This document shows, in pieces, positions 1-7,397 of a stretch of 8,049 nucleotides of DNA. Made by a program: the position numbers and the translations under genes. Source of the stretch: Anaerolineae bacterium. Its GTDB lineage: Bacteria > Chloroflexota > Anaerolineae > 4572-78 > J111. The notes beneath the pieces were generated by a model. It was given only the letters and a program-made list of their open reading frames with translations, had not been told where the DNA came from and searched no databases. The stretch covers positions 1-8,049 of the forward strand of contig JAHDWA010000166.1 of NCBI GenBank assembly GCA_023382535.1, written 5' to 3'. Numbering within the stretch: position 1 is the stretch's first letter; every line of letters starts with the position of its first letter.

Positions 1-93
1 CCTTGCTGTCACCCTGGGACGTTGTCATTATTTTGGGCAAAACTTAGGTAATTAAGTCAGCGAACAGATTATCATAAGTTGAGTTGAGAGTCA

Positions 94-115
94 CCCCCAA
101 TTATTGGGGGTTTTT
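94..115 (+). terminator. Rho-independent terminator upstream of the hsd operon
   Basis: A perfect 7-bp stem (CCCCCAA at 94-100 pairing with TTGGGGG at 104-110) closes a three-base loop and is followed directly by five T residues (111-115). The T-tract lies only on the right, so it terminates plus-strand transcription entering from the left. It isolates the hsd operon from a preceding gene whose body lies outside the window. Confidence 0.8.
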
Positions 116-173
116 AACCCGATTTTCAGAAATGCGCCCTGGTTGGGTCAGATTACCAGCACGGGCCAATTTG

Positions 174-182
174 TGATAAAAT
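174..182 (+). promoter_or_regulatory. Putative extended -10 promoter for the hsd operon
   Basis: TG at 174-175, one spacer base, then TAAAAT at 177-182 matches an extended -10 element, with five of six bases agreeing with TATAAT. No good -35 box lies 16-18 bases upstream, which is acceptable for extended -10 promoters. Transcription would start near 188-190, giving a leader of about 40 nt to the ATG at 229. The site lies between a terminator and the first gene of the operon, which supports the call. It was found by eye only. Confidence 0.4.
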
Positions 183-228
183 AGAAGCACTTCCCTGCCG
201 CAAGATGATGCGGCCCAAAGAGCTGAGA

Positions 229-2361
229 ATGACTGATCATCACCAACTCTCAAACTTTATCTGGCAAATTGCCGACCTGCTGCGTGGCCCTTACCGCCCG
301 CCCCAGTATGAGCGGGTCATGCTGCCCATGACCGTGCTGCGCCGTTTTGACTGCGTGCTGGCCTCGACCAAACCGCAAGTGTTGGCCGAGTATGAGCGGC
401 GCAAAGATAAACTTTCCGGCGAGGCCCTGGATAGCGTACTTAATAAGGTGGCCGGGCAGCGCTTCCATAACCGCTCGCCGCTCGACTTTGAAAAACTCAA
501 GGGCGATCCCGACAACATGGATAAGCATTTGGTCAGCTACATTCAGGGCTTCTCCAAAAACGTGCGTGACATCTTTGACCGCTTTGATTTCTACGGGGAA
601 ATCGAGAAGATGCGCGAAGCCAATATTCTATACCTTGTCGTTTCCAGGTTTTGCGATGTAGACCTGCATCCCGAAGCGGTAGATACTATCCAGATGGGGC
701 TGCTCTTCGAGGATTTGATCCGCCGTTTTAACGAAGCCGCCAATGAAACCGCCGGCGACTACTTTACCCCGCGCGAGGTCATCCGGCTGATGGTGGACAT
801 TTTATTGGCCCCGGATGATGAGATTTTGACCACGCCGGGCAAAGTTTTCAAACTGCTCGACCCGGCCTGTGGCACCGGCGGTATGTTAGCCGAGGCCCAA
901 AACCACCTGCGCCGGATGAATGCAGCCGCCAAGTTATGGGTGTTCGGGCAAGATTTCAATCCCCGTGCCTATGCCATTGCCGCCTCTGACCTGCTGCTTA
1001 AAGACAATCCCAACAGTGAAATTCGTTTTGGGGATTCCTTAGTCAATGACCAGTTTCCTGAAGGCGATCCGGTGACAAACGGCAAGTTCGATTATCTGCT
1101 GGCTAATCCACCCTTCGGCGTAGATTGGAAAAGGCAGCAGAAGCAGATACAGGACGAGCACAAAAAGAAGGATGGCCGTTTTAGCGTCGGTTTACCGAGG
1201 GTGAATGATGGGGCGCTCCTCTTCTTACAGCACATGATTAGTAAATTCGAGCCTGGGGAACGTGATAAAAACTCTCGGCGTACCAGTAATATTCCTATGC
1301 TGATGAACGTAAGGTCTAGAGAAATCAAGCCTGGGGAGCGCGGTAAAAATCAACAAGGCTCGCGCCTGGCTATCGTTTTCAACGGTTCGCCTCTTTTCAC
1401 CGGCGGGGCGGGCAGCGGAGAAAGCGAGATACGTAAGTGGATCATTGAAAACGACTGGTTGGAAGCCATAGTCGCTCTGCCGGAGCAAATGTTTTATAAC
1501 ACCGGTATCGGCACCTATGTATGGGTGGTAACCAACCGCAAAGAGGCCCATCGCCGGGGCAAAATTCAATTGATAGATGCCCGCGACCGTTGGCAACCCA
1601 TGCGCCGCAGCCTGGGCGACAAACGCCGTTTGATAAGCGAAGAGGACATCGCCGCGGTGGTATGTGAATATGGCAAATTCGAGGAAACAAAGACGAGCAA
1701 AATCTTTGACAACGCCGATTTTGGCTACAACCGCGTACCTATCGAGCGCCCGCTCCGACTGCTTTACCAAATGAACGTCGAGCGCAAGAGCAATTTTCTG
1801 GATGCCTATCCTCACCTGCTGGCCGATGTCCAGGCCATTGACCGCGAGTTGGGCCGGGAGCCGCGCCCCGACTGGAGCGCCTTTGACCGGCTGAGAAGCG
1901 GGCTGCTGGAGCGGCGGGGCAGCCGTTGGAAAGCGCCGGAACAGGCCGCCTTCCGCCGGGTCTTTACCGAAATTGATCCGCAGGCCCAGCCGGTTATTCT
2001 CAAAGAGCGTAAACGGAGCGGCGATCCCCATGCCCGTGTGTGGGGGTGGTTTCCCCTGAACGGTAGAGAGTGCATGTACGAGCCAGACAGCCAGCTCCGT
2101 GACTTTGAAAATGTGCGGCTCATCGAAGTTAAAAATGAAGAGAAAAACGAAGCGGAAATTGTGCGTTATTTCTGTGAAGAAGTTGAGCCACACCTTGCCG
2201 ACGCCTGGGCAGATAGAGAGAAGAAACGTGGTGCTTTTGAAATCAACTTTAACCGCTACTTTTACGAGTATACTCCACCTCGCCCTCTAGCCGAGATTGA
2301 CGCCGACATCAAACAGATGGAAGAAAAGATTATCCAGTTATTGCGCGAGGTGACAGCGTGA
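229..2361 (+). CDS. hsdM: Type I restriction-modification system DNA methyltransferase subunit HsdM
   Basis: Modification subunit that, with HsdS, transfers a methyl group from S-adenosylmethionine to N6 of adenine in the bipartite target. It is also required for restriction by the full HsdR-HsdM-HsdS complex. The N-terminal helical domain opens with MTDHHQLSNFIWQIADLLRG, typical of the family. SAM-binding motif I (DPACGTGGM) is at residues 211-219 and the catalytic NPPF motif at 293-296, both intact. The conserved FNGSPLFTG block follows near 384-392. The C-terminal part (YEPDSQLRDFENV, FNRYFYEYTPPRPL) also matches this HsdM subfamily. I chose ATG 229 because the family start aligns there and AAAGAG lies 6 bases upstream; in-frame ATGs at 205 and 208 would add 8 or 7 residues with no visible ribosome site. 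The protein is 710 aa. Residues 340-376 hold an unusual extra segment with a duplicated PGER. The stop overlaps the hsdS start by 4 bases. Confidence 0.96.
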   Translation: MTDHHQLSNFIWQIADLLRGPYRPPQYERVMLPMTVLRRFDCVLASTKPQVLAEYERRKDKLSGEALDSVLNKVAGQRFHNRSPLDFEKLKGDPDNMDKHLVSYIQGFSKNVRDIFDRFDFYGEIEKMREANILYLVVSRFCDVDLHPEAVDTIQMGLLFEDLIRRFNEAANETAGDYFTPREVIRLMVDILLAPDDEILTTPGKVFKLLDPACGTGGMLAEAQNHLRRMNAAAKLWVFGQDFNPRAYAIAASDLLLKDNPNSEIRFGDSLVNDQFPEGDPVTNGKFDYLLANPPFGVDWKRQQKQIQDEHKKKDGRFSVGLPRVNDGALLFLQHMISKFEPGERDKNSRRTSNIPMLMNVRSREIKPGERGKNQQGSRLAIVFNGSPLFTGGAGSGESEIRKWIIENDWLEAIVALPEQMFYNTGIGTYVWVVTNRKEAHRRGKIQLIDARDRWQPMRRSLGDKRRLISEEDIAAVVCEYGKFEETKTSKIFDNADFGYNRVPIERPLRLLYQMNVERKSNFLDAYPHLLADVQAIDRELGREPRPDWSAFDRLRSGLLERRGSRWKAPEQAAFRRVFTEIDPQAQPVILKERKRSGDPHARVWGWFPLNGRECMYEPDSQLRDFENVRLIEVKNEEKNEAEIVRYFCEEVEPHLADAWADREKKRGAFEINFNRYFYEYTPPRPLAEIDADIKQMEEKIIQLLREVTA
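1251..1349 (+). repeat. Direct repeat pair bracketing an in-frame extra segment in hsdM
   Basis: Two 21-nt copies, at 1251-1271 and 1329-1349, share 18 of 21 bases (core GCCTGGGGA and a terminal run of five A). They are offset by 78 nt, exactly 26 codons, and both encode PGER-x-KN. They lie between the ISK and GSRLAIVF blocks, where remembered HsdM relatives have a linker of only about 6-8 residues; here it is 37. The reading frame is kept. This could be a small inserted element or a partial duplication followed by divergence. The repeat is seen directly, while the 'extra' status rests on family memory rather than an alignment. Confidence 0.55.
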
Positions 2362-3668
2362 ATGTTGTACAAGTTGACCCCGAAATCTATTGGGGAGAAC
2401 TACCAAAAGATTGGCAACTTGTACCTCTCAAATATGGCTTCAAACTTATTGGTAGTGGCACAACGCCTCCAACAGGACAAAATCAATACTATGGAGGTCC
2501 AATCCCTTGGGTCACGACTTCCGAACTTAGAGAGAATGTGATCACAACTACTGAAAAGACATTGAGCGAGTTAGCTCTAAATGAATTCTCATCGCTAAAA
2601 ATCTATCCTACAAATACTATTCTATTTGCAATGTATGGGGCGACAATTGGGCGAGTTGGAATTCTTGGCGTACCTGCCTGTGTTAATCAGGCGGTATGCG
2701 CACTAGCGCAGCCCACCTTATTTGAACCGAGATTTGTTTCATATTCGCTTCAAGCGTCACGTGATTATCTTTTCAGTCTCGCAAGTGGTGGCGGGCAACC
2801 CAATCTGAATGCAGAAAAAATTACAGAGCACCGGATTCCTTATCCTTCCCTTTCCGAACAACACGCTATTGCCGCCTACCTGGACCACAAGACCGCCAAA
2901 CTTGACATCCTGATTGCCGCCAAGGAGCGCCTGCTCGACCTACTGGCCGAAAAGCGTCGCGCCCTCATCACCTATGCCGTGACGCGGGGGCTAAATCCCA
3001 ACGTGCCCATGCGAGATTCGGGGGTCGAGTGGTTGGGGGAGATACCGAAGCATTGGGAGGTAGCAAGGTTAAAAACGGTATGCGAGTCCCTTCAAACAGG
3101 ACCTTTCGGGTCACAGCTTCATGCAGAAGATTATATTGATGGGGGAATCCCATCCATTAACCCTGCACATCTTGTAAATGGTAGGATAATTCCAGACGAA
3201 CGAATAACAGTAGACGAAGAAACGGCGAGTCGATTGGCAATTCATCAATTGCAGGCCGGCGATGTGGTTTTTGCTCGGCGCGGTGAAATTGGACGCTGCG
3301 CGCTAGTAACTCAAAATGAAGCTGGGTGGCTGTGTGGTACAGGTAGTTTACAGGCAAGACCTGATAAAACAAAGCTTGATTCGGAATATCTAGTCTCAGT
3401 GGTAACTAATACCTTTGCGGGTCAGTGGTTGTCAATTATGTCTGTTGGTACAACAATGGATAACCTTAACACTGAGATAATTGGTGAATTAATAGTGCCA
3501 CTTCCTCCCTTAACAGAACAACAACAAATCATCTTAAGTTTGGTTTCAATGAAGACTAGCATTGACTCATTGATGCAAGTTATCACAAAGACAATCGAAC
3601 TCCTCTACGAGCGCCGGGCGGCCCTCATTGCGGCGGCGGTGTCGGGGCAGGTGCGGGTCGGAGGATGA
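2358..3668 (+). CDS. hsdS: Type I restriction-modification system specificity subunit HsdS
   Basis: DNA-recognition subunit that sets the bipartite target for both methylation and restriction by binding HsdM and HsdR. The 436-aa protein has the two-half architecture of the family. The first target-recognition domain covers about residues 10-163. A central conserved region starts at SEQ (166-168), runs through the helical spacer (LDILIAAKERLLDLLAEKRR) and ends at DSGVEWLGEIPKHW (220-233). The second recognition domain covers about 236-384, and the distal conserved helix starts at LTEQQQ (385-390). EIYWGELPKDW near the N-terminus echoes EWLGEIPKHW, the internal pseudo-repeat typical of HsdS. 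The start is GTG 2358, overlapping the hsdM stop as GTGA, which suggests coupled translation; the nearby ATG at 2362 is out of frame. The recognition domains are visibly AT-richer than the conserved parts, consistent with domain exchange. The target sequence cannot be read from the protein by eye. Confidence 0.95.
   Translation: MNVVQVDPEIYWGELPKDWQLVPLKYGFKLIGSGTTPPTGQNQYYGGPIPWVTTSELRENVITTTEKTLSELALNEFSSLKIYPTNTILFAMYGATIGRVGILGVPACVNQAVCALAQPTLFEPRFVSYSLQASRDYLFSLASGGGQPNLNAEKITEHRIPYPSLSEQHAIAAYLDHKTAKLDILIAAKERLLDLLAEKRRALITYAVTRGLNPNVPMRDSGVEWLGEIPKHWEVARLKTVCESLQTGPFGSQLHAEDYIDGGIPSINPAHLVNGRIIPDERITVDEETASRLAIHQLQAGDVVFARRGEIGRCALVTQNEAGWLCGTGSLQARPDKTKLDSEYLVSVVTNTFAGQWLSIMSVGTTMDNLNTEIIGELIVPLPPLTEQQQIILSLVSMKTSIDSLMQVITKTIELLYERRAALIAAAVSGQVRVGG
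3660..3664 (+). promoter_or_regulatory. Shine-Dalgarno site fixing the brnT GTG start
   Basis: GGAGG lies inside the last codons of hsdS, 8 bases before the GTG at 3673. It is the clearest ribosome site in the operon. It supports GTG 3673 rather than the ATG at 3665, which is in another frame and gives a protein with no recognisable family pattern. Confidence 0.7.
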
Positions 3669-3672
3669 GGCC

Positions 3673-3936
3673 GTGGAATTCGAGTGGGATGAGCAAAAAG
3701 CTCAGCTCAATATACAAAAGCACCACATTGATTTTCGAGACGCGGTCCATGTCTTTTTTGACACAAACCGGCTTGACGACGAAGATTATACTACGGCAGA
3801 AGAGCGCTATCGCACCATTGGCCTGGCGCGAGGCCGGATATTATTTGTAGTTTACACCTGGCGGGAAGGCCGCATTCGGCTTATCTCAGCCAGAAAGGCA
3901 ACGAAGTATGAGCGACAACAATATGAGACGCATTAA
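3673..3936 (+). CDS. brnT: BrnT family toxin (DUF497, RelE-like ribonuclease fold)
   Basis: Predicted type II toxin of 87 aa, the usual length for the family. BrnT proteins are RelE-like RNases that block translation and are neutralised by direct binding of the partner antitoxin. The family pattern is present in order: FEWDEQK (3-9), N-x-x-KH-x-I-x-F-x-DA (13-24), VFFD (27-30), the ERYRTIG block (44-50), the strand ILFVVYTWR (56-64) and the signature RLISARKAT-x-x-ER-x-x-Y (69-84). No frameshift or loss of these conserved positions is visible. The start is GTG 3673, 4 bases after the hsdS stop and 8 bases after GGAGG. It overlaps the following antitoxin gene by 29 bases, the usual toxin-first order for BrnTA. 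Activity is inferred from family membership. Its position inside an hsd operon is the unusual point. Confidence 0.9.
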   Translation: MEFEWDEQKAQLNIQKHHIDFRDAVHVFFDTNRLDDEDYTTAEERYRTIGLARGRILFVVYTWREGRIRLISARKATKYERQQYETH

Positions 3937-4273
3937 GGTAACGCCGGATAAGCTGCCGGAGGGGGAAACAAATTGGGAGGCTGTTGACGCCATGAGCGAT
4001 GAGGAAGTAGAGCAGACAGCTCTATCGGACCTCGATGCTCCCCCAACACCGCCGGAAGCGTTATCCCACTTCCAACGGGCCATTAATGTCAAGGCTCTGC
4101 GGGAAAGTTTAGGGCTGAGCCAGGAGGAGTTTGCCGCCGCTTTTCATTTGGCGCTGCCCACTGTGCGTGATTGGGAGCAGGGCAAAAGCCAACCCGATCC
4201 GATAGCTCGGACGCTGCTGAGAGTCATTGCTCATAATCCTGAGCTGGTTAAGGCAGCCCTGACCCTTGCTTAA
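3908..4273 (+). CDS. BrnA-like antitoxin with C-terminal XRE-type helix-turn-helix
   Basis: Predicted 121-aa antitoxin of the BrnT toxin just upstream. The N-terminal part (RIKVTPDKLPEGETNWEAVDAMSDEEVE, about 8-35) resembles the toxin-neutralising region of BrnA-type antitoxins. A proline-rich acidic linker (43-50, APPTPPE) follows. Residues 60-107 form a Cro/XRE helix-turn-helix: LRESLGLSQEEFAAAFHLALP, then TVRDWEQGKSQPD and ARTLLRVI. The classic Brucella BrnA instead ends in a ribbon-helix-helix domain, so this is the HTH variant. Such antitoxins usually repress their own promoter; no separate promoter or operator is visible here. I chose ATG 3908 because AAAGG lies 9 bases upstream; ATG 3923 would remove five residues and has a poorer ribosome site. 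The gene overlaps brnT by 29 bases and ends 5 bases before hsdR. The HTH and the pairing are firm, while its DNA target is unknown. Confidence 0.87.
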   Translation: MSDNNMRRIKVTPDKLPEGETNWEAVDAMSDEEVEQTALSDLDAPPTPPEALSHFQRAINVKALRESLGLSQEEFAAAFHLALPTVRDWEQGKSQPDPIARTLLRVIAHNPELVKAALTLA

Positions 4274-4278
4274 AAGCC

Positions 4279-7200
4279 ATGACGACCCTGCCCCGCCACA
4301 GCGAAACCGCCTTTGAGAGCGTAATTGAAGCGCATCTGCTCACGTATGGCTACAGCCGAATTGAGAGCCGTTTCGACCCCATCTCTGCTCTCTTTCCCGA
4401 CGAAGTAATTACCTTTATTAGGGCCACTCAGCCCCAGGAGTGGGCCAAGTTGGAGGCGCTGCACGGCGACAAGACCCCTGCCCAGGTGTTGGCCGACCTG
4501 GACAAATGGTTGAACAGCTATGGGGCGCTGCACACCTTGCGGCACGGCTTCAAGTGTTATGGCCGCACCCTGCGGGTGGCCTATTTTAAGGCCGCGCACG
4601 GTCTCAACCCTGAACTTGAAGCCCGCTACGCGGCGAACCAGGTGGGGATTATTCGCCAGTTGCATTACAGCGAGCGTTACTCCAAGCTCTCGCTTGATGT
4701 GGTTCTTACGTTGAATGGCATCCCGGTCATCACGCTTGAATTAAAGAATCCCCTGACCGGTCAAACCGTCGAAAACGCCAAACACCAATATCGCCAGGAC
4801 CGCGACCCGCGTGAACCCATCTTTGAGTTCAAACGGCGCACCCTGGTCCACTTCGCCGTAGATACGGAAGAAGTCTGGATGACCACCCGTCTGGCCGGCA
4901 GCGCCACCCACTTTTTACCCTTTAACAAAGGCTGTGAGGGCGGGGCCGGTAATCCTCCTGATCCGCAGGGCCGGACGTACCGCACGGCTTATCTGTGGGA
5001 AGAGGTATTGCAGCGGGACAGCCTGCTCGATTTGCTGGCCCGTTTTCTGCACCTCCAGATCGAAGAAAAACGGGATGACGAAGGGCGTAAGTACAAAAAA
5101 GAGACCCTGATCTTTCCCCGCTATCACCAGCTTCAGGCCGTGCGCCGCTTGGTTGAGACGGCGCGGCAGGAAGGAGTTGGGCATAATTATCTTATCGAAC
5201 ATTCTGCCGGCAGCGGCAAAAGCAATACCATTGGCTGGCTGGCCCACCGCCTAGCCTCCCTGCACAACGAGCAAAATCAGCGTGTTTTTGACAGCGTTAT
5301 CGTCATTACGGATCGCCGCGTGCTCGACCAGCAGTTGCAAGATACCATTTACCAATTTGAGCATCGTCACGGCGTCGTCCAAAAAATAGATCAGGACTCA
5401 CGCCAACTGGCCCGGGCGCTGGAAAGCGCCGTGCCGATTATCATCACCACCCTGCAAAAATTCCCGTTCGTAACCCGGCAGTTGCTCAAGCTGGCCGAGG
5501 AACGTCAAGAGGAAGGAACCGGCCTTTTGCCGACCCGCCGCTGCGCCGTTATCATTGACGAAGCCCACAGTTCGCAATCGGGTGAAACCGCTACCGAACT
5601 GAAAGGGGTATTGGGCGGCGAGGAGTTACAGGCGGAGGCCAAACGGCGGGCAGAGGAAGAAGGCGCAGCGCATCTGGAAGAACTTTTCCGCAGTATGGCT
5701 AAGCGCCCTCAGCAGGCTAACCTCAGCTTTTTTGCCTTTACCGCCACGCCTAAGCACAAAACATTCAAGGTTTTTGGCCGCAACGGCGAACCATTTCACC
5801 GTTATACTATGCGTCAAGCTATCGAAGAAGGTTTTATTATGGATGTGCTGCGCCACTACACCGCCTACAAAACCTACTTCAAGCTGATCCAGGCTTCTAA
5901 AAATGACCCTAACGTTGAGCGCAAGAAGGCTGCCCGTGCCCTGGCTCGCTTTATGCGGCTGCATCCCTACAACATTGCCCAAAAAACCGAGGTGATGGTC
6001 GAACACTTCAATACCTTCACCCGCCACAAGATTGGCGGCCATGCCAAGGCGATGGTCGTCACCGGGTCGCGGCTGGAAGCAGTGCGCTACAAGCAGCAGT
6101 TTGATAAGTACATCAAAGCCAAAGGTTATCCCATCAAAACGCTGGTCGCTTTTTCGGGAGTGGTGCCGGATGACAAAATCGAGGGCAAAACCTACACCGA
6201 AGAAGGCATGAACCAGGGTATTCGCGAAAGCGAGTTACCGGAGCATTTCACCACCGGCGAGTATCATGTTCTCCTCGTGGCCGAGAAATACCAAACCGGC
6301 TTCGATCAGCCCTTGCTCCACACCATGTATGTGGATAAACGCCTGGCCGGTATTCAAGCTGTCCAAACTCTCTCCCGGCTCAACCGCATTCACCCCCTCA
6401 AGGAAGATACCTTCATTCTTGATTTTCTCGACCAGCAAGAAGAAATCAGAGAAGCCTTCAAACAGTTTTATGAGGGAGCGACTCTGGGCGAAGAAGCTAA
6501 ACCCGAACAACTCTATCGTATCAAGAATGAACTTGATGCGTCGGGTATCTATCTGCATGAAGAAGTGGAACACTTCTGCGAAATTTATTTCAAACCAAAA
6601 CAGCGCCAAAGTCCGGCTGATCATCAGGCCATGAACGCCGCACTTGATCCGGCTGTGGATCGTTTTAAGGCACTGCGCCACAAAAGTGAAGAAGAAGCTG
6701 AAATCTGGCGCGGTCAGGTTATCGCCTTCCGCAACTTGTATGCCTTCCTCAGCCAGATCATTCCCTATCAAGATTCGAACATGGAACGCCTCTACACCTT
6801 CCTGCGGCATCTTGCAGCCAAGCTGCCCCGGCGACCGGGCGGCCCCCAATATGATTTTGATAATGATGTCTACCTTGAGTATTATCGTCTGCAGAAAATC
6901 AGTGAAGGCTCCATTGATTTGGGTAAAGGCTATGCTCGCCCGCTCGACGGCCCTACCGCCGTGGGCACGGCTGTTATCCACGAAAGTCCGCTAGCCTTAT
7001 CCAAAGTGATTGACATCGTCAACGACCGCTTCGGCACAGACTTCAATGAAGCCGACCAGCTTTTCTTTGATCAGATTGTCGAAACTGCCGCCGACTCAGA
7101 AGAATTGCAGCAAGCCGCTCAGGTCAATTCCGCGGACAAGTTCTCACTGTTGTTCAATCGGCTGTTGGAATCCCTCTTTGTCGAGCGGATGGATCAAAAT

Positions 7201-7347
7201 GAGGAGATTTTTGCCCGTTATATGAACGACCCTGCCTTTCAAGAGGTAGTATCCAAAGTACTAGGGGCAGAAGTCTATCGGCGGCTGGCTGGCGATAGCC
7301 AATTCCTTTTGCAGTATGCCCCTCGCGAACGACGCCAGAAAAGTTAA
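4279..7347 (+). CDS. hsdR: Type I restriction-modification system endonuclease/translocase subunit HsdR
   Basis: Restriction subunit that pumps DNA using ATP and cleaves it when the HsdM-HsdS core meets an unmethylated target. The 1022-aa length is normal for HsdR. The N-terminal PD-(D/E)xK nuclease shows D140 and E154-x-K156 in the ITLELKN strand. The superfamily 2 motor follows: Walker A AGSGKS (310-315), motif Ia region VIVITDRRVLDQQL, DEAH box (427-430), motif III TAT (488-490), and in the second RecA-like domain EKYQTGFDQP followed by motif VI QTLSRLNR (696-703). The C-terminal 300 residues are mostly helical, as expected for the part that docks on the methyltransferase. All catalytic motifs I can check are intact. 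The ATG lies 5 bases after the antitoxin stop with only a weak ribosome site, so translation probably depends on coupling. No clear terminator hairpin with a T-run follows before the 22-bp repeat array. Confidence 0.97.
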   Translation: MTTLPRHSETAFESVIEAHLLTYGYSRIESRFDPISALFPDEVITFIRATQPQEWAKLEALHGDKTPAQVLADLDKWLNSYGALHTLRHGFKCYGRTLRVAYFKAAHGLNPELEARYAANQVGIIRQLHYSERYSKLSLDVVLTLNGIPVITLELKNPLTGQTVENAKHQYRQDRDPREPIFEFKRRTLVHFAVDTEEVWMTTRLAGSATHFLPFNKGCEGGAGNPPDPQGRTYRTAYLWEEVLQRDSLLDLLARFLHLQIEEKRDDEGRKYKKETLIFPRYHQLQAVRRLVETARQEGVGHNYLIEHSAGSGKSNTIGWLAHRLASLHNEQNQRVFDSVIVITDRRVLDQQLQDTIYQFEHRHGVVQKIDQDSRQLARALESAVPIIITTLQKFPFVTRQLLKLAEERQEEGTGLLPTRRCAVIIDEAHSSQSGETATELKGVLGGEELQAEAKRRAEEEGAAHLEELFRSMAKRPQQANLSFFAFTATPKHKTFKVFGRNGEPFHRYTMRQAIEEGFIMDVLRHYTAYKTYFKLIQASKNDPNVERKKAARALARFMRLHPYNIAQKTEVMVEHFNTFTRHKIGGHAKAMVVTGSRLEAVRYKQQFDKYIKAKGYPIKTLVAFSGVVPDDKIEGKTYTEEGMNQGIRESELPEHFTTGEYHVLLVAEKYQTGFDQPLLHTMYVDKRLAGIQAVQTLSRLNRIHPLKEDTFILDFLDQQEEIREAFKQFYEGATLGEEAKPEQLYRIKNELDASGIYLHEEVEHFCEIYFKPKQRQSPADHQAMNAALDPAVDRFKALRHKSEEEAEIWRGQVIAFRNLYAFLSQIIPYQDSNMERLYTFLRHLAAKLPRRPGGPQYDFDNDVYLEYYRLQKISEGSIDLGKGYARPLDGPTAVGTAVIHESPLALSKVIDIVNDRFGTDFNEADQLFFDQIVETAADSEELQQAAQVNSADKFSLLFNRLLESLFVERMDQNEEIFARYMNDPAFQEVVSKVLGAEVYRRLAGDSQFLLQYAPRERRQKS

Positions 7348-7397
7348 AGGTAAAAAAATTGCTTTGAAAGTTCAGCTATCATTGTGCTGTTGTAGTA

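Noticed and set aside
1..55. Possible gene ends at the left edge (plus frames closing at 45-55, or a minus-strand ATG at 28-26 leaving the window)
   Set aside because: Too few codons to judge. The terminator at 94-115 hints at a plus-strand gene to the left, but frame and product cannot be decided.
116..228. A copy of the GAATCAC/GTGATT palindrome near the hsd promoter that would link the antitoxin HTH to the array
   Set aside because: Only a partial half-site (GTGATA at about 173-178) is present, with no symmetric partner, so there is no sequence support for a shared operator.
1225..2193. Long open frame on the minus strand opposite hsdM
   Set aside because: It lies wholly within hsdM, whose plus-strand product has strong family motifs; the minus-strand product shows no recognisable domain and no promoter or ribosome site.
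3665..3850. Plus-strand frame starting at ATG 3665 overlapping the hsdS stop
   Set aside because: It overlaps brnT in another frame, its product looks like no family, and the GGAGG spacing fits the GTG at 3673 better.
6235..6981. Minus-strand open frame of 248 codons opposite hsdR
   Set aside because: It overlaps the conserved helicase motif VI region of hsdR and reads as a shadow of that gene, with no family likeness.
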